Origin: Kiloniellaceae bacterium
GTDB lineage: Bacteria; Pseudomonadota; Alphaproteobacteria; Kiloniellales; Kiloniellaceae
Direction of reading: 5' to 3'
Assembly (NCBI GenBank): GCA_028280915.1
Contig: JANQKX010000701.1
Coordinates: forward strand, 1 to 6,712
DNA: 6,712 bases
Shown here: positions 1-6,602 of the stretch, in pieces
How positions within the stretch are numbered: position 1 is the first letter of the stretch
How the letters are laid out: every line of letters starts with the position of its first letter
Made by a program: the position numbers and the translations under genes
Notes under the pieces: generated by a model
Told to the model about the DNA's origin: nothing
Seen by the model: the letters and a program-made list of their open reading frames with translations, nothing else
Databases searched by the model: none

Positions 1-858
1 GTGCTGCCCGGCGTCATCACCGACAAATCTTTTAATCAGGCCGGCTACGAAGGCGTCAAACAGGCCGCCGACGAGCTCGGTCTCGAAATGGCCTACAGCG
101 AAAGAGTCGCCCAGCCCGACCAGTCCGAGGCCCTCTCCGACTATGCCCGGCGCGGCTATCAAATCGTGATCGGCCATGGCGGCGAGTTCCAGGAATCCGT
201 CGACCGGGTGGCCCGCCGCCATCCCGATACCATGTTCATCATCGTCAACGGGACCGAGGCTTCGGAGAACGTGGCGGTCATGGGGTTTGCCATGAAGGAC
301 ATGGGGTACGTGATCGGCTACATCGCCGGCAAGACCTCTGAATCCGGTATTGGCGGCTATATCGGGGCGCAAAAGATCAAGGCCTATGTGGAGCTTGAAC
401 AGGGTTTCCTGGAGGGCTTCAAGGCCGCGCGGCCGGATGGTCAGGCGCTTTCCGCCTGGACCAACGATTGGGATGACATCGCCAAGGGCAAGGAAGCGGC
501 GCTGAACCTGATCAGCCAGGGCGCGGATTCCATTTTCCCCACCATGGACAACGGGGTGATCGGCAGCCTTCAGGCCATTCGGGAAAAAGACAAGGATGGT
601 TTCGGCATCTATTACGACGCCATCGCCGATTGGCCGGACACGGTGGTGCAGTCGGCCATCCTGGACATGCGGGGCGCCCTTGGTGAGATTCTCGCCACGG
701 CCGTCGCCGGCGACCTGGAAGGCAAGGCCTATATCTACGGCTTTGACTCCCCCAATGCTTTCCGCCTGGGCACCTACAGCGATACGGTCCCCGAAGCGGT
801 GCAGGGCGAGGCCTCGGGTCTCATCGAGCAAATCGAAGCGGGCGACCTGAAGCCCTGA
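1..858 (+). CDS. BMP/PnrA-family ABC transporter substrate-binding lipoprotein or periplasmic protein, N-terminus missing
   Basis: This is the solute-binding subunit that would capture a small molecule in the periplasm and deliver it to the ABC importer encoded next. The visible 285 residues begin in the first beta strand of the BMP fold (LPGVITDKSFNQAGYEG, about residues 2-18). This matches the conserved D-x-S-F-N-Q segment at the start of mature family members. Further family landmarks are VIGHGGEFQESVDRVA (56-71), the HPDTMFIIVNG strand (74-84), the GYIAGKTSESGIGGYIG hinge region (106-122) and FPTMDNGVIGSLQAI (179-193). Family proteins are usually about 330-360 residues with a signal peptide. 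The GTG at base 1 is therefore almost certainly an internal valine codon, and the signal peptide and true start lie upstream of the window. The C-terminus looks complete, ending in a TGA at 856-858. The S-V-V-K-type segment that contributes a lysine to the nucleoside site of PnrA-like proteins reads QSAILDMRG here (217-225), with no lysine. The ligand may therefore not be a canonical nucleoside. The family call is firm; the ligand is unknown. Confidence 0.93.
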   Translation: MLPGVITDKSFNQAGYEGVKQAADELGLEMAYSERVAQPDQSEALSDYARRGYQIVIGHGGEFQESVDRVARRHPDTMFIIVNGTEASENVAVMGFAMKDMGYVIGYIAGKTSESGIGGYIGAQKIKAYVELEQGFLEGFKAARPDGQALSAWTNDWDDIAKGKEAALNLISQGADSIFPTMDNGVIGSLQAIREKDKDGFGIYYDAIADWPDTVVQSAILDMRGALGEILATAVAGDLEGKAYIYGFDSPNAFRLGTYSDTVPEAVQGEASGLIEQIEAGDLKP

Positions 859-860
859 TC

Positions 861-939
861 CGGTGCGCGGGCCGCGCCCCGGCCCTGCCGATGCCCGCTT
901 GGGCAGGCAGAAGCCGGGTCGCGGCCCCAAGCCGCACCG
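861..939 (+). promoter_or_regulatory. Long interrupted stem-loop between binding-protein and ATPase genes
   Basis: A nested inverted repeat fills half of the 150-nt gap. Reading inwards, 861-867 pairs with 933-939 (7 bp) and 869-876 with 920-927 (8 bp, GGGCCGCG/CGCGGCCC). Then 878-883 pairs with 913-918 (6 bp) and 884-889 with 902-907 (6 bp). The middle two blocks are separated by only one C/U mismatch. An alternative inner hairpin is TGCCC-GCTT-GGGCA (892-905). No U-run follows, so it does not look like a canonical intrinsic terminator. Its position, just after a binding-protein gene and before the membrane-complex genes, resembles intercistronic structures (for example malE-malF) that protect the upstream mRNA and keep the binding protein in excess. 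The pairing is seen directly in the sequence; the role is inferred. Confidence 0.7.
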
Positions 940-995
940 CAGCGGCAATCCACCCCTAAATCGCGACGATATCCTTCGCCCGATCCGATAGGCTG

Positions 996-1001
996 AGAGG
1001 A
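996..1001 (+). promoter_or_regulatory. Shine-Dalgarno for the ABC ATPase, supporting a GTG start
   Basis: AGAGGA lies 7 nt upstream of the GTG at 1009. The encoded protein then begins MDSYLRLAGITKLFG, in register with the usual N-terminus of BMP-type ATPases. This supports GTG as the real initiator. Confidence 0.7.
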
Positions 1002-1008
1002 AAGGCTT

Positions 1009-2523
1009 GTGGACAGTTATTTGCGACTGGCGGGTATCACCAAGCTGTTCGGTGACTTCAAGGCCCTGGATGATGTCAATATCGACGTGGCGGAAGCGAC
1101 GGTTCACGCCATCCTAGGGGAAAACGGCGCCGGCAAGACCACCCTGATGAACATCATCTACGGCCTTTACCAGCCGGAACAGGGCGACATCTTCCTCAAG
1201 GGCTGCAAGGTGGCCATCCCCACCCCCCGCGACGCGATCCATATGGGGATTGGCATGATCCATCAGCATTTCATGCTGGTGGATACCCTAACCGTCACCG
1301 AAAACGTGATCCTCGGGCTCGAGGGCCTGGGCGCCAACATCAAGCTCAAGGAACACGAGGAAAAGATCGCCGCCCTCAGCCAGGATTTCGGCTTCCAGGT
1401 GGATCCCAAGGCCGAGATCTGGAAGTTGCCCATGGGCATGCGCCAGCGCGTCGAGATCCTCAAGGTGCTTTACCGGGACGCCAGCCTCTTGATCCTGGAC
1501 GAGCCGACGAGCGTGCTGGCGCCCAATGAGATCACTTCTTTCCTCGATGGCCTGGACCGCCTGCGCGCCAGTGGTAAAACCGTGCTTTTCATCACTCACA
1601 AGCTGGAAGAGGTGATGTCGGCGGGCGACCGCATCACGGTCATGCGCCACGGCAAAATCACCGCCCATACCGACGTTCAGCATACCAATGCGACCGAGAT
1701 GGCGCGCCTGATGGTCGGCCGGGACGTGGTTCTCGACCTGGAACGGCCAAAGGTCGACCAGGGGGAAGTGGTGCTCGAGGTAGCGGCCGCCAATGCGACC
1801 GACGAACGGGGGCTGCACGCCCTCAAGGACGTGAGCCTGACCATTCGGGAGGGAGAGATTCTGGGCATTGCCGGGGTCGACGGCAACGGCCAGGCCGAGC
1901 TGGCCGAAGTGATCACCGGCATGCGGGCCTTGGACTCAGGCCGCATTCTGGTGCGGGGAGAAGATATCTCCCACAAGACGGTGGCCCAGCGGCGCCACCA
2001 GCACCGTATGGGCTATGTGCCGGAAGACCGGCACGGCACGGGTCTGGTACTGGACTTTCCGGTCACCAAAAACTGCATGCTGCGGGACTACGACCAGGCG
2101 CCCTTTGCCCGGCACAGTGTTATTCAGGCCGCGGCTGTCGCTGAACGGGCCGAGCAGTGGGTCGAGAAGTACGACGTGCGCCTGCGCTCCGTCCATCAGC
2201 AGGCGCGCTTTTTGTCCGGCGGGAATCAGCAAAAGGTTATTTTTGCCCGGGAAGTGGAGTTCGGCCCGGATATTCTGGTGGTCATGCAGCCCTGCAAGGG
2301 CCTGGACGTGGGGGCCATTGAAGCGGTTCAAAACACCATCATCGCGCAGAAAAAGGCCGGCAAGGCCATTCTCTACATCTCCACCGAACTCGAGGACATC
2401 TTGGGGGTCTGTGACCGCATCGGCGTGATGTGCCACGGGGAAATCACCGGTGTGATCTCCCCGGAAGAAGCCACCGCCGAGCGTGTCGGCATGCTCATGG
2501 CCGGGATCAAGGAGACCGCATGA
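1009..2523 (+). CDS. BMP-type ABC importer ATP-binding protein with two fused nucleotide-binding domains (RbsA/MglA/YufO-like)
   Basis: This cytoplasmic ATPase would energise the importer formed by the two permeases downstream. At 504 residues it has the usual length for two tandem ABC domains. In domain 1, Walker A is GENGAGKTT (37-45), the Q-loop glutamine is Q86, the signature region is LPMGMRQRVEI (140-150), Walker B is LLILDEPTSVL (160-170) and the H-loop is THK with H197. In domain 2, the Walker A equivalent is degenerate, GVDGNGQAE (289-297), without the GKT/S lysine. Its signature is canonical, LSGGNQQK (402-409). Its Walker B region reads VVMQPCKGLDVG (424-435), with glutamine in place of the catalytic glutamate. 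The H-loop position reads STE (458-460), with no histidine. A competent first domain and a degenerate second one are normal in the RbsA/MglA/BMP group, so one active ATP site is expected. The start is GTG at 1009 with a good ribosome site. The 3' end overlaps the next gene by 4 bp, suggesting translational coupling. Residues C429-K430, where TR is common, are a minor variation. Confidence 0.97.
   Translation: MDSYLRLAGITKLFGDFKALDDVNIDVAEATVHAILGENGAGKTTLMNIIYGLYQPEQGDIFLKGCKVAIPTPRDAIHMGIGMIHQHFMLVDTLTVTENVILGLEGLGANIKLKEHEEKIAALSQDFGFQVDPKAEIWKLPMGMRQRVEILKVLYRDASLLILDEPTSVLAPNEITSFLDGLDRLRASGKTVLFITHKLEEVMSAGDRITVMRHGKITAHTDVQHTNATEMARLMVGRDVVLDLERPKVDQGEVVLEVAAANATDERGLHALKDVSLTIREGEILGIAGVDGNGQAELAEVITGMRALDSGRILVRGEDISHKTVAQRRHQHRMGYVPEDRHGTGLVLDFPVTKNCMLRDYDQAPFARHSVIQAAAVAERAEQWVEKYDVRLRSVHQQARFLSGGNQQKVIFAREVEFGPDILVVMQPCKGLDVGAIEAVQNTIIAQKKAGKAILYISTELEDILGVCDRIGVMCHGEITGVISPEEATAERVGMLMAGIKETA
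2509..2514 (+). promoter_or_regulatory. Shine-Dalgarno for permease 1
   Basis: AAGGAG lies inside the end of the ATPase gene, 5 nt before the first ATG (2520) and 8 nt before the second (2523). It supports initiation at the ATGATG pair rather than at an in-frame ATG at 2430, which would overlap the ATPase by about 94 bp. The 8-nt spacing slightly favours the second ATG, a difference of one residue. Confidence 0.7.
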
Positions 2524-3629
2524 TGCTGAAAGGGATCGAGCTGTTCTATCTCCTGCGGCCGGTCTGGGCCGTCCTCCTCGCCTTGGTGCTGGGCTCCGCA
2601 TTGATCGCCTTGGGCGGCGTCAATCCGCTGGCTGCCTACAAGGAGCTCTTCGGCGGCGCGTTTTTCGACTACTACGGTTTCGCCAACACCTTGGTGAAGA
2701 TGTCACCCATATTATTGGCGGGCCTGGCCGTGGTGATCCCGCTGCGCGCCGGTCTTTTTAACATCGGCGCCGAGGGGCAGATCTATATGGGCGGGCTGCT
2801 GGCCGCCATGGCCGCCCTTTACCTGCCGGAGATACCCGCCGCCATCCACATTCCCGTGGTCATTATCGCCGGCGCTATCGGCGGCGGCCTTTGGGGGTTC
2901 ATTCCCGGATACCTCAAGGCCTATCACGGAATCAACGAGGTCATCGTCACCATTTTGATGAACTACGTGGGGATCAACCTGGTGAGCTATTTTGCCGGCG
3001 GCCCCATGATGCAGGAAGGCGCCCCCTACCCCTATTCGGAAGAGATTGCCGAATACCTCTGGCTGCCCTGGATCATGGGGGGGACCGATGCCCACGCCGG
3101 CATTCTTTTCGGTCTGGGGCTGGCGCTGATCGCCTGGCTGACCATTCGTTTTACCACCGTCGGCTTCGCCCTGGACACGGTGGGCAAGAACCAGACCGCG
3201 GGCCGCTATGCCGGGATCAACGTCAAGCGCCAAATCCTGGTCAGCATGTTCGTGGCCGGGGCCTTTGCCGGCCTGGCGGGGACCTTCGAGGTCATCGGCC
3301 TGAAGTTCCGCCTGTACCACCTTTTCAGCCCCGGTTACGGCTATGACGGCATCGTGGTGGCCTTCCTGGCCGGGTTGAACCCCATCCTGGTGCCCTTGTC
3401 GGCGTTTTTCCTCAGCGGCTTGAAGGCCGGCGCGCACATCATGCAGCGGGCCACCGGGCTGGAAAGCACGGTCATCGACGCCATTCAGGGCCTGGTCATT
3501 ATCTTCGTCGCCGCCAGCTTGGCCTTCCGCTTCAATCAGAGCCAGTGGAAACGCATCCTTGATCGGCGCAAGTCCATGGAGCGGCAACTGGCGGAGCAGA
3601 ACGCCGGCGCCAAGTCGGGTTCGGACTAG
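2520..3629 (+). CDS. BMP-type ABC importer permease 1 (BPD_transp_2 family, YufP-like)
   Basis: This inner-membrane subunit would form half of the translocation channel. It is 369 residues long, typical for the first permease of BMP-type systems, and strongly hydrophobic. Approximate membrane segments are at 13-32, 60-78, 87-103, 109-130, 140-160, 193-212, 238-258, 276-300 and 320-337. The family hallmark RAGLFNIGAEGQIYMGG (76-92) is present, followed by the conserved GINEVIVTILMNYVG segment (137-151). The cytoplasmic loop VGKNQTAGRYAGINVKR (221-237) is the likely coupling region that contacts the ATPase. The C-terminal tail (about 341-369) is charged and probably cytoplasmic. The start is the ATG at 2520, overlapping the ATPase stop as ATGA with AAGGAG upstream; a longer in-frame reading from 2430 is rejected. 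The gene ends in TAG and sits 12 nt from permease 2. The substrate cannot be deduced from the permease alone. Confidence 0.95.
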   Translation: MMLKGIELFYLLRPVWAVLLALVLGSALIALGGVNPLAAYKELFGGAFFDYYGFANTLVKMSPILLAGLAVVIPLRAGLFNIGAEGQIYMGGLLAAMAALYLPEIPAAIHIPVVIIAGAIGGGLWGFIPGYLKAYHGINEVIVTILMNYVGINLVSYFAGGPMMQEGAPYPYSEEIAEYLWLPWIMGGTDAHAGILFGLGLALIAWLTIRFTTVGFALDTVGKNQTAGRYAGINVKRQILVSMFVAGAFAGLAGTFEVIGLKFRLYHLFSPGYGYDGIVVAFLAGLNPILVPLSAFFLSGLKAGAHIMQRATGLESTVIDAIQGLVIIFVAASLAFRFNQSQWKRILDRRKSMERQLAEQNAGAKSGSD

Positions 3630-3641
3630 GGAACACAAACG

Positions 3642-4583
3642 ATGGAACTGCTCTTCGACCCGGCACAACTATCCGACTTCCTCGGCACCACCTTGCGGCT
3701 TTCCATACCGATCATCTTCGCCGCCGTGGGCGGGGTAATTTCGGAACGCTCGGGGGTGTTCAACATCTCGCTCGAGGGCTGCATCCTGGGCGGCGCATTC
3801 GGTGCCGCGGTGGGCGCCTTCCTTTTCGGCTCGCCCTTCGGCGGCTTGGCCTTGGCCCTGCTGTGCGCCGGATTGGCCGGCGTGACCCTGGCGGTGTTGG
3901 GCGTCAGTCTGGGCATCAACCAGATCGTGGCCGGGATCGCCATCAACATCCTCATGCTCGGCCTCACGGCCTTTCTCGCGCGGCTTATCTTCGGCGGTGA
4001 AGCGACCACCATGACACTGCCGGGATTTTATCCCATCGCCATCCCGGGATTGTCCGCCATTCCGGTCGTCGGCTCGGTTCTCTTTAACCAGGACCTTTTG
4101 GTCTACCTGATGTATCTCATGGTGCCGGCGGTCTGGTGGGTGATGTACCGGACACCCTGGGGCCTAAACGTGCGGGCCATCGGCGACTACCCCCGAGCCG
4201 CCGACACGGCCGGTGTGAACGTGCAGGCCGTGCGCTATTGCGCGGTCATCGCCAGCTGCATGATGGCCGGCCTGGGCGGCGCCTACATCGTTCTGTCGCA
4301 GGTATTTGTCTTCACCGAGCACATGAGCGCGGGCAAGGGGTTCATCGCCCTGGCGGCCCTGATTTTGGGACGGTGGAACCCGATTGGCGCCCTTCTGGCG
4401 GCCCTGCTGTTCGGCTTTTTCGATGCCCTGCAACTGCGGCTGCAGTTCAACAGCCCGGAAGTCCCCTATCAGATCTTTTCCATGTTGCCTTATTTGGTCT
4501 CCATCCTGGCCCTGGTTTTGCTGGCCGGCAAGGTGCGCCCGCCGGCGGCCATCGGCACAAAGTTCGAGCGTGGTGCAAAATGA
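3642..4583 (+). CDS. BMP-type ABC importer permease 2 (BPD_transp_2 family, YufQ-like)
   Basis: This is the second channel-forming subunit, expected to pair with permease 1 as a heterodimer. At 313 residues it is shorter than permease 1, as usual for this pair. The hallmark ERSGVFNISLEGCILGGAFG (35-54) corresponds to the NIGAEG segment of permease 1. GINQIVAGIAINILMLGLTAFLARLIFG (91-118) is the matching conserved helix. The loop GLNVRAIGDYPRAADTAGVNV (174-194) is the probable ATPase-coupling region. Hydrophobic segments at about 21-34, 45-63, 68-90, 96-116, 150-168, 200-222, 233-261 and 278-296 indicate an integral membrane protein. The ATG at 3642 has AGGGA 9 nt upstream, partly within the stop region of permease 1. 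The 3' end overlaps the deacetylase gene by ATGA, which ties the importer to that enzyme in one transcript and probably in translation. Confidence 0.95.
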   Translation: MELLFDPAQLSDFLGTTLRLSIPIIFAAVGGVISERSGVFNISLEGCILGGAFGAAVGAFLFGSPFGGLALALLCAGLAGVTLAVLGVSLGINQIVAGIAINILMLGLTAFLARLIFGGEATTMTLPGFYPIAIPGLSAIPVVGSVLFNQDLLVYLMYLMVPAVWWVMYRTPWGLNVRAIGDYPRAADTAGVNVQAVRYCAVIASCMMAGLGGAYIVLSQVFVFTEHMSAGKGFIALAALILGRWNPIGALLAALLFGFFDALQLRLQFNSPEVPYQIFSMLPYLVSILALVLLAGKVRPPAAIGTKFERGAK

Positions 4584-5494
4584 TCCAAAATCCCATTCCC
4601 TGGCCCAACAACGCCAAATGCGCGGTCAGCTTCACCTTTGACATGGATGCGGACAGCATTCTCCATTTGGCCCGTCCAAAGGATGCCCATTCGCGGGTCT
4701 CCGCCCTCTCGACCCTGCGCTACGGGCCCGAGGTCGCCGTGCCCCGGATTCTGGAAACCTATCGCAGCTTCGGCATGAAGCAGACCTTTTTTGTCCCGGC
4801 CTGGTGCATCGAGCAGTATCCCCAGGCCGTCGAGGGCATGGTGAAGGACGGGCATGAAATCGCCCACCACGGCTATATCCATGAACACCCCAACGAACTC
4901 AGCCGGGACGAGGAGCACTATTGGCTGCGCCGCAGCATCGACGTGATCGAGGCTCACAGCGGCCAGCGCCCGCGCGGCTTCCGGGCGCCTCTTTATAACT
5001 TCTCCGAGCATACCTTGGATTTGCTGCTGCAAGAGGGCTTTGACTATGACGCCTCCCTGATGGGGGACGATGTCCCTTATGTCATCAGCAATGACCGGGG
5101 CAATCTGATCGAGCTGCCCAGCCACTGGGGTTTGGACGACTGGCCGCCTTATGTCCACATGTCCGACATCGACTACGCCATGCCCATCAAGGCGCCGGAG
5201 GATGCGATCAAGGCTTTCCGGGCCGAGTTCGATGCCATGTGGCAGTTCGGCGGCCTCTGGGTGAGCGTTTGGCATCCCTTTGTATCCGGCCGCCTCGCCC
5301 GCTGGCTCGAGGCCGCACGGCTCATCGAATACATGCATGAAAAGGGCGACGTGTGGTTCGCCCCCATGGACGAGATCGCCCGGCACGTGCGCAAGGTCAT
5401 CGAAAGCGGGGAGTACAAGCCCAAAACCGACCGGCTGCCGTTTTATGCCGGGCCCTTGGACATAGGCAAACCGGACCCAAAGGTCCCGGCCTAA
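4580..5494 (+). CDS. CE4 (NodB-like) metal-dependent amidohydrolase of the HpPgdA/PuuE-like group, annotated 'polysaccharide deacetylase'
   Basis: This is a 304-residue soluble enzyme of the carbohydrate-esterase-4 fold. Family members hydrolyse C-N amide bonds using a divalent metal. Motif 1 is FTFDMDADS (18-26), with the D-x-D pair D21/D23 in place of the usual TFDD. Motif 2 is GHEIAHHGYIHEHP (91-104), whose H97-x3-H101 supplies the metal histidines. Motif 3 is GFRAPLYNFS (133-142). Later signatures are YDASLMGDDVPY (156-167), ELPSHWGLDDWPPY (178-191) and SVWHPFVSGR (229-238), the last with the conserved H232. These match the HpPgdA-like branch, which also contains PuuE-type allantoinase-like enzymes and cyclic imide hydrolases. 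No signal peptide or membrane segment is visible, so it should act in the cytoplasm, which argues against extracellular polysaccharide or mature peptidoglycan as substrate. The ATG at 4580 overlaps the permease stop. The ribosome site is weak (GAG at 4566-4568), so coupled translation is likely. The fold is firm; the substrate is probably a small imported amide, ureide or cyclic imide, by inference. Confidence 0.92.
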   Translation: MIQNPIPWPNNAKCAVSFTFDMDADSILHLARPKDAHSRVSALSTLRYGPEVAVPRILETYRSFGMKQTFFVPAWCIEQYPQAVEGMVKDGHEIAHHGYIHEHPNELSRDEEHYWLRRSIDVIEAHSGQRPRGFRAPLYNFSEHTLDLLLQEGFDYDASLMGDDVPYVISNDRGNLIELPSHWGLDDWPPYVHMSDIDYAMPIKAPEDAIKAFRAEFDAMWQFGGLWVSVWHPFVSGRLARWLEAARLIEYMHEKGDVWFAPMDEIARHVRKVIESGEYKPKTDRLPFYAGPLDIGKPDPKVPA

Positions 5495-5521
5495 CCGATA
5501 TCTCAGCGCCCTTACCTGAAG

Positions 5522-5540
5522 CCGGCCGTCATCGGCCCGG
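5522..5540 (+). promoter_or_regulatory. Small GC-rich hairpin between deacetylase and ureohydrolase genes
   Basis: GGCCG (5524-5528) pairs with CGGCC (5533-5537) around a TCAT loop. Two more C-G pairs (5522-5523 with 5539-5540) form across a bulged C5538. It lies in the 83-nt gap, and no T-run follows. It could stabilise or modestly attenuate the transcript, or be incidental in GC-rich DNA. No convincing -35/-10 pair is visible in the rest of the gap. Confidence 0.4.
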
Positions 5541-5565
5541 GCAAGTTATAGACTTTGGAAAGATT

Positions 5566-5570
5566 GGAGA
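5566..5570 (+). promoter_or_regulatory. Shine-Dalgarno that sets the ureohydrolase start
   Basis: GGAGA lies 7 nt before the ATG at 5578. It rules against the in-frame upstream GTG at 5353, which would put a 75-residue non-family extension inside the deacetylase gene. Confidence 0.75.
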
Positions 5571-5577
5571 GCGGAAA

Positions 5578-6534
5578 ATGGCAACACCTGAATATGAAAA
5601 GGGCCGTTTGAACCTGCCCTTCGTGGGTCACTGCACCTTCGGCAAGAGCCCCACCTGTTTGGACTGGGACAACATCGACGGGGACGTTGCGGTTCTTGGT
5701 GTCCCCTTTGACATGGGGACCCAGTACCGCTCCGGCGCCCGCTTCGGCCCAAGGGCCATCCGGGAAGCCTCCACCCTTTTTTCCTTCGGTCACGGGGGCG
5801 CCTACGATTTCGAAGACGATTGCGTCTATTTGCCCACGGATCGGGTCAAGATCGTCGACATCGGCGATGCGGACATCATCCATACGGATACCATCAAGAG
5901 CCATGACAACGCCGAATTCGCGGTGCGTAAGATTTTGGACTCCGGCGCCCTGCCGGTGGTCCTGGGCGGGGATCACGCGGTCCATATCCCCTGCATCCGC
6001 GCCTTTGCCGATCAGGAACCGGTCCACCTCATTCACGTGGATGCGCACCTTGACTTCGTGGACGAGCGGCACGGGGTCAAATACGGCCACGGCAATCCCC
6101 TGCGCCGCGCCTCGGAGATGCGGCACGTCACCGGCATGACCCAGCTGGGCATCCGCAACGTTTCCTCCTCCAACCGGCAGGACTATGCCGCCGCCCGGGA
6201 AGCGGGCTCGGACATTCTGTCGGTGCGGGACGTGCGGCGGCTGGGGACCCAAGGGGTTCTCGACCGCATCCCCGACGGCGTGCGTTACTACGCGACCGTC
6301 GACGTGGACGGCTTCGATCCTTCCATCGCGCCGGGCACCGGCACCCCCAGCCACGGCGGCTTTTTGTACTACGAGGTCCTGGAACTGTTTCAGGGCCTGA
6401 CGAAAAAGGGGAACATCGTGGGCATCGACTTTGTCGAAGTGGCCCCCGACTACGACCACTCCGGCATCACCGCCTTTCTCGCCGCCCAATTCCTCATGAA
6501 CGTGCTCGGGTTCATCTTCGAGGCGAAAAAATAA
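5578..6534 (+). CDS. Arginase/agmatinase-superfamily ureohydrolase (agmatinase-like, substrate uncertain)
   Basis: This is a 318-residue cytoplasmic dimetal hydrolase. The superfamily (agmatinase, arginase, guanidinobutyrase, formiminoglutamase, guanidine hydrolase) hydrolyses guanidino- or formimino-type carbons, usually releasing urea. All metal ligands are visible: H133 in LGGDHAV, D155/H157/D159 in HVDAHLDF, and D242/D244 in TVDVDGFDPS. The N-terminal family motif YRSGARFGPRAIREAS (50-65) and the late acidic motif GIDFVEVAPDYD (282-293) are intact, so the enzyme should be active. H171 in KYGHGNPLRR (168-177) corresponds to the active-site loop histidine region. The substrate-facing loop reads PGTGTPSHGGF (252-262), where characterised agmatinases typically have PEPGG, so agmatine is not assured. 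Length is normal and the start is set by GGAGA at 5566. It follows the CE4 gene by 83 nt on the same strand, presumably in the same operon. Fold and chemistry class are confident; the physiological substrate is not. Confidence 0.94.
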   Translation: MATPEYEKGRLNLPFVGHCTFGKSPTCLDWDNIDGDVAVLGVPFDMGTQYRSGARFGPRAIREASTLFSFGHGGAYDFEDDCVYLPTDRVKIVDIGDADIIHTDTIKSHDNAEFAVRKILDSGALPVVLGGDHAVHIPCIRAFADQEPVHLIHVDAHLDFVDERHGVKYGHGNPLRRASEMRHVTGMTQLGIRNVSSSNRQDYAAAREAGSDILSVRDVRRLGTQGVLDRIPDGVRYYATVDVDGFDPSIAPGTGTPSHGGFLYYEVLELFQGLTKKGNIVGIDFVEVAPDYDHSGITAFLAAQFLMNVLGFIFEAKK

Positions 6535-6570
6535 CGTTTCGAAGCGACAAGAACAGCGCCATTGAGATCC

Positions 6571-6595
6571 GCTCCATAACTATCAAAGTTAGAGC
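6571..6595 (+). other. Imperfect hairpin downstream of the ureohydrolase gene
   Basis: GCTC (6571-6574) pairs with GAGC (6592-6595), and TAACT (6577-6581) pairs with AGTTA (6587-6591). There is a CA bulge on the 5' side and an ATCAA loop. No U-tract follows. It may be part of the operon's 3' end structure, protecting the mRNA end together with the stronger hairpin just after it. Confidence 0.4.
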
Positions 6596-6602
6596 CAAAC
6601 AT

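Noticed and set aside
1..3. GTG at base 1 as the true start of the binding protein
   Set aside because: The protein would lack a signal peptide and begin inside the first beta strand, so the gene is cut by the window edge.
289..289. Loss of Walker A lysine and H-loop histidine in the ATPase second domain (residues 289-297 and 458-460) as a sign of gene decay
   Set aside because: This degeneration is normal in RbsA/MglA/BMP-type fused ATPases; the frame is intact and domain 1 is complete.
2712..3668. Long antisense open frame of 318 codons opposite permease 1
   Set aside because: It mirrors the permease gene in GC-rich DNA, has a low-complexity composition rich in G, D, H and Q, and shows no family motif. 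It is a shadow frame.
4136..4579. In-frame upstream extension of the CE4 gene inside permease 2
   Set aside because: The extension is arginine/proline-rich frame-shadow sequence with no family similarity. The ATGA overlap at 4580 starts the protein exactly where the family begins.
4490..5386. Antisense open frame of 298 codons opposite the CE4 gene
   Set aside because: Same pattern: no motif, no credible ribosome site, and complete overlap with a well-supported gene.
5540..5577. Possible internal promoter ahead of the ureohydrolase (TTATAGACTTTGG region)
   Set aside because: AT content rises a little, but no acceptable -35/-10 pair with normal spacing can be made, so I do not call a promoter.
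5512..6489. Antisense open frame of 325 codons opposite the ureohydrolase
   Set aside because: It lies opposite a gene with clear catalytic motifs, and its own translation is a V/G/D/H-rich artefact without a recognisable domain. Length alone is not evidence at this GC content.
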